From Dissulfurirhabdus thermomarina (GTDB taxonomy: Bacteria > Desulfobacterota > Dissulfuribacteria > Dissulfuribacterales > Dissulfurirhabdaceae), in NCBI RefSeq assembly GCF_012979235.1, contig NZ_JAATWC010000006.1, positions 1 to 64,000 of the forward strand: a stretch of 64,000 nt of DNA, read 5' to 3'. Shown one piece after another: positions 55,353-64,000 of the stretch (position 1 is the first letter of the stretch; each line of letters begins with the position of its first letter). The notes under the pieces are model-generated. The model was not told the origin of the DNA and did not search any database. It saw nothing but the letters and a program-made list of their open reading frames with translations. The position numbers and the translations under genes are program-made.

Positions 55353-56699
55353 TCAGGAGAAGAGCCGCTCCGGGTGCGCCATGGTCTCTCGGGTGAGCCG
55401 GGCCACGAGGCCCGACAGCCCCAGCAGCCCCACCAGGTTGGGGATGGCCATGGCGCCGTTCATGGTGTCGGCGAGGTTCCAGACGACGTCCACCCTCTGG
55501 AAGGCCCCGAGGGCGATGGCCGCGCAGAAGACGAAGCGGTAGGGCATCCGGGCCCGGAGGCCCAGGAGGTACTCGATGCACTCCTCGCCGTAGTAGGACC
55601 AGCCGATCATGGTGGAATAGGCGAAGACGGCAAGCCCCAGGCTGACGATGACCCCCCCGCCCCGGGGAAGCCCCTGCTCGAAGGCCAGCCGGGTGAGGGT
55701 GCTGGTGGTCTCCCCGGTAGTCCAGGCCCCGGTGGTGAGGATCACGAGGGCGGTCATGGTGCAGATGACCATGGTGTCGAAAAAGACCCCGGTCATGGCG
55801 ACGAGGCCCTGGCGGACGGGGCTCTCCGTCCGGGCCGCGGCGTGGGCGATGGGGGCGCTGCCGAGGCCCGCCTCGTTGGAGAAGACCCCCCGTGCCACCC
55901 CGTAGCGGACGGCCGCGGCCACGGTGGCCCCCGCCGCGCCCCCGGCGGCGGCCGTTCCGTGAAAGGCCCCCTGGAAGATCAGGGCGAGGGCCCCGGGCAG
56001 CCGGTCGAGGTGGAGCAGCAGGACGAGGAGGGAACCGGCCACGTAGAAGACGGCCATGACGGGCACGAGGCGCTCCGTCACCCGCCCGATGCGCCGGATG
56101 CCGCCGATGATCACCACCCCGGTCATCACCGCCAGCACCCCCCCGGTGACCGCGACGGGCACTCCCCATTCCTCGCGGAGGACCACCGCCACGGAGTTCG
56201 ACTGGACCATGCTCCCGATGCCGAAGGCCGCCACGGCCCCCATCAGGGCGAAGATCCAGCCGAGCCAGGGCAGGCCGAGGCCGTCGGCGATGTAGCGCAT
56301 GGGGCCGCCCTGCATGGTGCCGTCCGGGAGTGTCCGGCGGAAGCGGACGGCCAGGACCGCCTCGGCGAACTTGGTGGCCATGCCGAAGAAGGCGCACACC
56401 CACATCCAGAAGACGGCCCCGGGGCCGCCCATGGCGATGGCGGTGGCGACGCCGGCGATGTTGCCCGTGCCGATGGTGGCCGAGAGCGCCGTGGTGAGGG
56501 CCTGAAACGGCGAGATGTCGCCGGGCGCCTCCCCGTCCTGGGGCCGGCAGAGCACGAGGCGCAGGGCCCGGGGCAGGTGGAAGACCTGGAGGAACCGGCA
56601 CCGAAGGGTGAGCAAGACACCGGTGAACACCAGGGCATAGAGCATGAATCCGCCCCAGACGAAATGGTTCACGCGATCGAGCAGCTGGGAAAGGTCCAT
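55353..56699 (-). CDS. Sodium:alanine symporter (AGCS family)
   Basis: 448 residues with about ten membrane segments. The signature NEAGLGSAPIAHAAA near residue 275 and the N-terminal GGFMLYALVFTGVLLTL, TALSATIGTGNIAGVATAI are typical. It takes up alanine or glycine with sodium. It begins at ATG 56699 and stands 132 bp above the phoB gene and 82 bp below the hybrid kinase, all on the minus strand, probably a separate unit. Confidence 0.93.
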   Translation of the reverse strand: MDLSQLLDRVNHFVWGGFMLYALVFTGVLLTLRCRFLQVFHLPRALRLVLCRPQDGEAPGDISPFQALTTALSATIGTGNIAGVATAIAMGGPGAVFWMWVCAFFGMATKFAEAVLAVRFRRTLPDGTMQGGPMRYIADGLGLPWLGWIFALMGAVAAFGIGSMVQSNSVAVVLREEWGVPVAVTGGVLAVMTGVVIIGGIRRIGRVTERLVPVMAVFYVAGSLLVLLLHLDRLPGALALIFQGAFHGTAAAGGAAGATVAAAVRYGVARGVFSNEAGLGSAPIAHAAARTESPVRQGLVAMTGVFFDTMVICTMTALVILTTGAWTTGETTSTLTRLAFEQGLPRGGGVIVSLGLAVFAYSTMIGWSYYGEECIEYLLGLRARMPYRFVFCAAIALGAFQRVDVVWNLADTMNGAMAIPNLVGLLGLSGLVARLTRETMAHPERLFS

Positions 56700-56780
56700 G
56701 GCTTCAGGTTCTCCTCGTCGTCTCGACCCGGCCCGGGCGGGTATGGACGGCGACAGGGCCCTCGGCCCGCCGCGCCGTCC

Positions 56781-58823
<2,043 letters not shown>

Positions 58824-59087
58824 GAGGACACCCGTGCGGGACCCGGCCACGGACGGCCCGGGACGCCGCCGCGGAGGGCGGCGGAGACGGACGGCGGGGG
58901 ATGCGGCGGGGGCGGGCACGCCCAATGGAGAAATCGATGCGCGGGGCCCCCGCGGGCGGCCCTTCGAGACGCCATGGCGAACCCTCCCGGAAAGACGCGG
59001 GGCCGCACGCGGGGGCCGCCCCTCGTCACCTGGCCTCCGGTCAGGTTATCGGCACGCGGGCCGGATCCCGAAAACGCCGCCGGGACG

Positions 59088-61142
59088 TCAGGTCTCGTCC
59101 ACGGGCCCGGCCTCTTCCTTGACCACGTCCTTGTCGAGGACGAAGAGGAGCTGGCCTTCCTGGACCGTGTCGTTGAGCTGGACGGCGATCTCCACGATCT
59201 GGCCGTCGAAGGGAGCGAGGATGGCGTTCTCCATCTTCATGGCCTCGAGGTTGGCGATCTCCTCGCCCTTGTGGACGATGTCACCCACCTTGAGGGCGCC
59301 GCGCTCGGGGTTGCCGATGCGCCAGACGTTGCCGTTGATGGGGGCCCCCACCTGGCCCGGCCCCTTGGCCATCCGGATCTCCACCTTCTTGGCCCTCGGG
59401 GTCTCCACCGTGTAGACCCGGGTCTTGTTGTTGACGCGCATGACCACGTGGATGACCCCCTCGTGTTCCTCGCCCACCGAGACCAGCTCGATGCAATAGG
59501 GCTTGCCCCAGAGTTCGAACTCCACCTTGTCGCCGGAGCGCTTGAGCCCCTCCCGCCAGACGTCGGTGGGCAGCACCAGGGGTGTCTCGCCGTAGATCTC
59601 CCGGAAGTCGATCATGGAGAGGGCGTCCTTGGGATGCATGAGGTAGAGGATGAACTCCTCCTCGGTGGGGGCCCGGCCCAGGGTCTCGGCGAGGTCGGCC
59701 CGGATCCGGTCGAGGTCGTCCTCTTCCAGGGTCTCCAGGGGGGAGAGTTCCTTGCGCTCCTTGACCCGCTCCTTCCACTCGTCGCCGAAGGCGCTCTGGT
59801 AGACCCAGTCGGCGGGCCACCCCATGGGCAGCCGGCCGTAGCCGCCGAGGAGCAGGTTCTTGAAGTCGCCGGGGGCGGAGGCGAAGAGGGCGAGCAGCTC
59901 CTCGCGCTCGGCCTTGGTCATGGCCTTGAGGTTCTGGCCCTTCTCCTCCACGAACTTCTCGAGCAGCCGGATCACGTGGTCCACCCCGGCGGTGCCCCGT
60001 TCCTTGGCGTACTTGTTCACGATGCCGCTGCAGGTGACCCAGGTGATCTGGGAGCCCGGGGTCACGTCGAAGTACCGGACGATCCGGTTGTAGAGGGACA
60101 TCACCCGGAGGATGGCGGGCATGAGGTGGAGGAAGCCGCCCTTCTCCGCCTGCTCGAAGGAGCTCGGGAAGGCCCCGCCCGGCATCCGGTGGACCGTGAC
60201 CATGTGATCGAAGCCCTTGAAGGGGGACTCGGCCCACTCGTAGTGGCCGATCCAGTCGCGCACCTTCTGGACCGCGGCCTCGGCGGCCGCCCGGTTGAGG
60301 TGTACGGGCACCCCGGACTCCTCGAAGTAGGCCTGCACGCCGAGGATTGGGGCCTGGCCGTAGAAGCGGGTGAGGGAATCCTCCTCCACGTCCACGATCT
60401 TGGCCCCGGCCCGGGCGGCGGCGAGCAGCGCCGGGAGCGCCAGGCCGTCGGTGGCGTGCCGGTGGTACTGGACCACGAGGTCCGGGTAGGCCTGCTTGAT
60501 GGCGTCGACGAGGCTGTGGATGCGCCCGGGGCTCCCCACCCCCGCCATGTCCTTGATGCAGAGGATGATCTCGTCGGTGCCGCCGCACAGATCCACGATC
60601 TCCCGCACCACGCCGAGGTAGTAGTCGTTGGTGGTCCAGTCGGCCTGGGTGAAGGAGATGGCGGGCTGGAAGAGGCGGCCGCGCTTCATGACCACCTCGG
60701 CCACCGCGCGCATGTTGCGGATGTCGTTCAGGAACGAGAAGCACCGCCAGACGTCGATGTCCACCCGGGCCACCACGTACTCGATGACGTTTCTCGGGTA
60801 GGGACGGTAGCCCCAGAGGTTGGTCTCGCGGATGAGGGTCTGGAGCAGGACGCCCGGCATCCGCTCGCGCAGGATCCGGATCTCCTCGAAGGGGCTCTCC
60901 CGGCGGTTCATGATGCCCACGTGCCACCGGGCCCCGCCGTGACACTCGGCGCTGAAGAGCCCCATCTCCTGGTAGTAGGGCGCCAGGGTGGCGAGGTCGT
61001 AGATCCGGTGCCGGTTCTTGAAGTCGGACTGGCCCGCGTCCCGCATGCCCGTGGAGGTCAGCGCCACCCCCTCGAGCTCGCGGACCCGCCGGACGATCTC
61101 CGCCGGGGACATGCCGGGCCTGACGAAGTTGAATGCTTGCAT
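59088..61142 (-). CDS. pycB: Pyruvate carboxylase subunit B-like / oxaloacetate decarboxylase alpha family
   Basis: 684 residues, longer than the usual 570-640. N-terminal carboxyltransferase barrel (GMRDAGQSDFKNR, LNDIRNMRAVAEVVMKRG, KDMAGVGSPG, QYHRHATDGLAL with the metal-binding HxH), a conserved middle domain (GQITWVTCSG-like, DFKNLLLGGYGRLPMGWP) and a C-terminal biotinyl domain with the EAMKMEN site near residue 640. It takes CO2 from carboxybiotin to form oxaloacetate from pyruvate. Several positions differ from typical PycB (RETNLWGYRPYP for RGQNLLGYRHY; DVWRCFSFLND for DVFRIFD.LND), so substrate should be treated with care. The pycA gene lies 80 bp upstream on the same strand. Confidence 0.85.
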   Translation of the reverse strand: MQAFNFVRPGMSPAEIVRRVRELEGVALTSTGMRDAGQSDFKNRHRIYDLATLAPYYQEMGLFSAECHGGARWHVGIMNRRESPFEEIRILRERMPGVLLQTLIRETNLWGYRPYPRNVIEYVVARVDIDVWRCFSFLNDIRNMRAVAEVVMKRGRLFQPAISFTQADWTTNDYYLGVVREIVDLCGGTDEIILCIKDMAGVGSPGRIHSLVDAIKQAYPDLVVQYHRHATDGLALPALLAAARAGAKIVDVEEDSLTRFYGQAPILGVQAYFEESGVPVHLNRAAAEAAVQKVRDWIGHYEWAESPFKGFDHMVTVHRMPGGAFPSSFEQAEKGGFLHLMPAILRVMSLYNRIVRYFDVTPGSQITWVTCSGIVNKYAKERGTAGVDHVIRLLEKFVEEKGQNLKAMTKAEREELLALFASAPGDFKNLLLGGYGRLPMGWPADWVYQSAFGDEWKERVKERKELSPLETLEEDDLDRIRADLAETLGRAPTEEEFILYLMHPKDALSMIDFREIYGETPLVLPTDVWREGLKRSGDKVEFELWGKPYCIELVSVGEEHEGVIHVVMRVNNKTRVYTVETPRAKKVEIRMAKGPGQVGAPINGNVWRIGNPERGALKVGDIVHKGEEIANLEAMKMENAILAPFDGQIVEIAVQLNDTVQEGQLLFVLDKDVVKEEAGPVDET

Positions 61143-61222
61143 CTGATGGCCTCGCGAAGGGTTCCGAGGCGGGACGGCCGGGCCCGCGGGGTGTCTCCCC
61201 CGCGGCGCCGTCCTCCTCGCGG

Positions 61223-62683
61223 TCACATCCAGTCCTGCGGCCCCAGGGCCGAGATCTCCGCCACGTACTTGGCGATCTTGAGGACCTCGTCCTCGCTGTC
61301 GCGCTCCTTGAACATGGAGATCAGCTCGTCCATGTGCTCCTCGATGAACCGGGTGGAGAAGTTCCCCTCCCGGAAGGCCCGGTGGCGGATGATGCTCAGC
61401 AAGAGCGGCGCCAGGGTCTTCACCCCTTCCACCCGGAGGTTCCGGCTCAGCGTCCGGTCCATGGCCCGGATGGCGTTTTCGCGGTCGGGCCCGGCGGTCA
61501 TGAGGAGCATGAGGAGGGAGTCGTAGTAGGGCGGGATGTCGGCCCCCTCGTAGACCCCCTGGGCGATCCGGACCCCCGGCCCCTGGGGTACCTGGAGCCG
61601 GGTGATGGTGCCGAAGGAGGGGCTGAAGGTCTTCGGGTCCTCGGCGTTGACCCGCACCTCGAGGGCCCAGCGGTTGGGATGGATGTCCGCCTGCCGGAAG
61701 GGGAGCGGCGCGCCCTGGGCCACGTCGATCATGATGCCCACGATGTCGAGCCCGGTGATGAGCTCCGTCACGCCGTGCTCCACCTGGAGCCGGGTGTTGA
61801 CCTCGAGGAAGTAGAACTTGCGCGTGGCGGAGTCGAAGATGAACTCCACGGTGCCCGCGGAGGTGTAGCCGATCTCGCGCATGAGGCGCGTGGCGGTGAA
61901 GCAGATCTCGTTCCGGATGTCCTCGTCGAGGCTCGGCGAGGGCGCCTCCTCGATGATCTTCTGGTTGCGGCGCTGGAGGGTGCACTCGCGCTCGTAGAGG
62001 TGCACCACGTTGCCGTGGGTGTCCGCCACCACCTGGACCTCGATATGCCGGCCCCGCTCGATGTACTTCTCGGCCAGCAGCGTGTCGTCGCCGAAGGACT
62101 TCTTGGCCTCGGAGCGTGCCTGTTCCAGGGCGCCCGGGAGCTCCTCGTCGGAGGAGACCTTCAGCATGCCCTTTCCGCCGCCGCCCGAGGCGGCCTTGAT
62201 CATCACGGGGAAGGCGACGTCCTCCTCCCGCATCCAGCGCCGGACGTCCTCCACGCCCTCCACCCGGTCGATGCCGGGGATGGTGGGCACGTTGGCCCGG
62301 ATCGCCAGGCGCTTGGCCTCGATCTTGTCCCCCATGGCCCGGATGACCTCGGGGGACGGCCCGATCCAGGTGAGCCCGGCGTCCATGACCATCCGGGCGA
62401 AGTCGGCGTTCTCCGCCAGAAAACCCCAGCCCGGGTGGATGGCGTCGGCCCCGCTCTCCTTGGCCGCCCGGATCATCCGCTCCATGTTGAGGTAGGATTC
62501 GGCGGGAGGGGCCTCCCCGATGTGCACCGCCGAATCGGCCATGAAGACGTGGGCGGAGAGCCGGTCCGGGGTGCTGTAGACCGCGGTGACGGGGATCTTC
62601 CGGTCCCGGCAGGTGTGCATGATACGCACCGCGGGGACGCTCCGGTTGGCGATGAGGATCTTTCGGATCTCTTTCTGCGTCAT
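61223..62683 (-). CDS. pycA: Biotin carboxylase subunit (pyruvate carboxylase A)
   Basis: 486 residues. IRKILIANRSVPAVRIMHTCRD opens the biotin-carboxylase domain; GGGGKGML is the ATP loop, YIERGRHIEVQVVAD the ATP-grasp core and FLEVNTRLQVEHGVTE the catalytic loop. It carboxylates biotin of the PycB subunit using ATP and bicarbonate. The C-terminal part (YDSLLMLLMTAGPDRENAIRAMDRTL) fits the AccC/PycA family. The start is ATG 62681-62683. It is the first gene of the two-gene unit with pycB. Acetyl-CoA carboxylase use is possible, but pycB pairing makes pyruvate carboxylation more likely. Confidence 0.9.
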   Translation of the reverse strand: MTQKEIRKILIANRSVPAVRIMHTCRDRKIPVTAVYSTPDRLSAHVFMADSAVHIGEAPPAESYLNMERMIRAAKESGADAIHPGWGFLAENADFARMVMDAGLTWIGPSPEVIRAMGDKIEAKRLAIRANVPTIPGIDRVEGVEDVRRWMREEDVAFPVMIKAASGGGGKGMLKVSSDEELPGALEQARSEAKKSFGDDTLLAEKYIERGRHIEVQVVADTHGNVVHLYERECTLQRRNQKIIEEAPSPSLDEDIRNEICFTATRLMREIGYTSAGTVEFIFDSATRKFYFLEVNTRLQVEHGVTELITGLDIVGIMIDVAQGAPLPFRQADIHPNRWALEVRVNAEDPKTFSPSFGTITRLQVPQGPGVRIAQGVYEGADIPPYYDSLLMLLMTAGPDRENAIRAMDRTLSRNLRVEGVKTLAPLLLSIIRHRAFREGNFSTRFIEEHMDELISMFKERDSEDEVLKIAKYVAEISALGPQDWM

Positions 62684-62884
62684 CTCTCTCTCCCGGCGCC
62701 GCGAGGGCGCAGGTTCTCCCGGCCGGTCCGCCGGGCGCGGCGCCCGGGACCCCGCCCGGCGGAATCCGTGGGCGATGCCGTGGGAAAGAACGGGGGTCGC
62801 GGTGGGGGGGAGCGCGACCCCGCCGAGGGTCGGGGCCGGTCCCTGAGCCTTCCCGTAAATCATAGTTTTTAAAACGCGGAGACG

Positions 62885-62916
62885 AAAAAGGCAAGCCCCG
62901 CCCCCGGGGCCTTGCC
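62885..62916 (-). terminator. Intrinsic terminator after the REC-PAS gene
   Basis: On the minus strand GGCAAGGCCCC and GGGGCTTGCC (plus 62916 down to 62890) form a stem with one bulged G, followed by TTTTT (plus 62885-62889). It lies 41 bp past the REC-PAS stop and separates that gene from the pycA-pycB unit. Confidence 0.8.
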
Positions 62917-62957
62917 GGAGGCGGGGAGGACGGGAGCGGAGAAAGGCCGCCGCCGGT

Positions 62958-63719
62958 TCAGTCCGCCGGGGTGTAGGTCTCGAGGAAGCCCACCGGGGCC
63001 GAGGCCTCACAGGGGAGCGGCACCACGTTCCGGTGGACCGCTACAGGCCCCCGCGCCCCCTTGAGGTGCCAGGAGCAGCCCGCCCCGTCCTCCTCGCCCC
63101 CGGCCACCAGGAAGTCTTCCAGGGACCGGCCGAGGATCTCGGAGCGGTTCAGCCCCGTCAAGGCCTCGAAGGCCTTGTTGGCGAAGTAGATGACCCCGTC
63201 CCGGTCGGCCACCAGGATCCCCTCCCCCACGTGGTCGAGGATGCCCTGCACCTTCCGGAGCTCGGCGATGAGGGCGTACTGGGTCCGGGACAGGGCCTCC
63301 CGCTGCTCGAGGAGGCGGCGGAACAGGACCTTGTGCCGGAGGAGGAGATCGTACTTCGCCCTGGCCTCCCGGGCGATGGCGAGCATCTCGTCGTTGTCCC
63401 AGGGCTTCACGACGTACCGGTACACTTCGCCCTTGTTGATGGCCTCCCGGCAGACCGCCTCGTCGGAATACCCGGTGACGAGGACGCGGAGGGTGTCGGG
63501 GCTCGCGCGCCGGCACTCCTGGAGGAAATCGATCCCCGTCATCCCGGGCATCCGCTGGTCCGAGATCACGAGGAAGCATTCCCTCTCCCGGAGGCGCCGG
63601 AGGGCCGTCTCGCCGTCGGTGGCGGTCTCGGTCTCGAACCCACCGCGCCCGAAGAGCCGCTCGAGGGCCTCCAAAACGCCCGGTTCGTCGTCCACGATCA
63701 GGATGGCGGGTTCCGTCAT
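62958..63719 (-). CDS. Response regulator with C-terminal PAS domain
   Basis: 253 residues. Receiver domain (1-125): VDDEPGVLEAL, D54 (ISDQRMPGMTG), T of VTGYSDEA and K of VKPWDND, the form seen in RpfG-like receivers. A helical linker (about 125-160) leads to a PAS domain (about 160-240: LDHVGEGILVADRDGVIYFANKAFEALTGL). No catalytic output follows, so it could relay to another protein. The gene is divergent from an unknown gene at the right edge and is followed by a terminator. Confidence 0.88.
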   Translation of the reverse strand: MTEPAILIVDDEPGVLEALERLFGRGGFETETATDGETALRRLRERECFLVISDQRMPGMTGIDFLQECRRASPDTLRVLVTGYSDEAVCREAINKGEVYRYVVKPWDNDEMLAIAREARAKYDLLLRHKVLFRRLLEQREALSRTQYALIAELRKVQGILDHVGEGILVADRDGVIYFANKAFEALTGLNRSEILGRSLEDFLVAGGEEDGAGCSWHLKGARGPVAVHRNVVPLPCEASAPVGFLETYTPAD

Positions 63720-63766
63720 GGGGACCTCCCTCCCTCAGGGATCGGCCCGGCCGGGGCCTAACCTGC

Positions 63767-63810
63767 TTTTCGTCACCGGGGGCGCCGGTGTTTAACACCG
63801 GGGGCGAAAA
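63767..63810. promoter_or_regulatory. Nested inverted repeats between divergent genes
   Basis: A 17-bp palindrome CCGGTGTT-T-AACACCGG lies at 63785-63801. An outer pair, TTTTCG (63767-63772) and CGAAAA (63805-63810), surrounds it, and CACCGGGGGCG occurs twice (63774-63784 and 63796-63806). It sits 66 bp above the REC-PAS start and about 90 bp above the plus-strand gene, so it is well placed as a shared operator or attenuator hairpin. No regulator family is recognised. Confidence 0.45.
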
Positions 63811-63891
63811 TCACGGATCTCCGCCCCGATCCGATCAGGTTAAGAGAAACAGGAGCCCAGGTGCCGCCCCCCGGGGCGGCCCACGTCCGCC

Positions 63892-64000
63892 ATGCCCGAG
63901 AAACCGCCACGCCCCCCCGACACCGGCGCCGCCCCCGTCCTCCGGGAGGTGGACGAGGTGCTCGGCCGCCACCTCGATCGCGCCCTGGGCGGCCGGACCG
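63892..64000 (+). CDS. Unknown protein, 5' end only
   Basis: Thirty-six codons from ATG 63892 are in the window, in an open frame that runs off the right edge. The start is proline-rich (PEKPPRPPDTGAAP) and then helical (VLREVDEVLGRHLDRALGG). No family can be named. A GC-rich stretch precedes the ATG without a good ribosome site, so the start may be another codon. It is divergent from the REC-PAS gene and shares the palindrome-rich spacer. Confidence 0.45.
   Translation, partial: MPEKPPRPPDTGAAPVLREVDEVLGRHLDRALGGRT

Overview
The window is very GC-rich (about 70% by eye) and densely coded on both strands. It fits an anaerobic or microaerophilic, respiring Gram-negative bacterium of the former Deltaproteobacteria (Desulfobacterota and relatives). 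The pointers are an octaheme hydroxylamine-oxidoreductase-like cytochrome beside a hybrid-cluster protein, a periplasmic CbiK cobaltochelatase under a cobalamin riboswitch, an AhbD-like radical SAM enzyme in a heme operon, EhaR-type HAD and NYN proteins, two-subunit pyruvate carboxylase and many two-component and c-di-GMP proteins. I cannot name the species. No tRNA, rRNA, CRISPR array or transposase was seen.

Layout. 1-3.9 kb: start of a secreted metal-binding protein behind an AT-rich promoter region, then an antiporter/HAD/NYN operon. 4.1-14.9 kb: a sensory block on the plus strand (hybrid kinase, TonB-dependent receptor, YfiR, second hybrid kinase, GGDEF-EAL protein). 14.9-20.8 kb: inositol-phosphate synthase and a metal/corrinoid region (FeoB-associated peptide, porin, CbiK, cobalamin riboswitch with terminator, Fur-FeoA fusion, divergent second Fur). 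20.8-29.7 kb: tRNA-modification and quality-control genes, a heme operon (radical SAM, hemE, hemH, hemY, DUF721), proC and a glycosyltransferase. 29.7-31.5 kb: an AT-rich foreign-looking gene with a possible nuclease fold, and a palindromic repeat module. 31.5-38.1 kb: a VWA lipoprotein/membrane protein pair, a kinase/receiver pair, and an ATP-cone/Mrr-like nuclease.

38.1-43.5 kb is the most coherent module. Five minus-strand genes (PCP-reductase/siroheme protein, Hcp, zinc-ribbon protein, 4Fe-4S protein, octaheme cytochrome) lie between a class II FNR/HcpR-type promoter and a strong terminator. It looks like a nitric oxide/hydroxylamine/nitrite stress operon. Directly upstream is a pentose-phosphate operon (ferredoxin, gnd, zwf, pgl), and divergent from that a Crp/Fnr-family regulator with the E-x-x-S-R recognition helix suited to the TTGA-N6-TCAA site.

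47.8-64 kb holds a DUF2400 protein, a large GAF/PAS/degenerate-GGDEF/EAL protein, a lipoprotein in lower-GC DNA, PhoB-PhoR, an AGCS symporter, a hybrid kinase, pyruvate carboxylase subunits, a REC-PAS protein and the first codons of an unknown gene. Signalling proteins are unusually frequent: five histidine kinases, four of them hybrid or paired with a receiver, plus PhoB, a REC-PAS protein and two EAL proteins.
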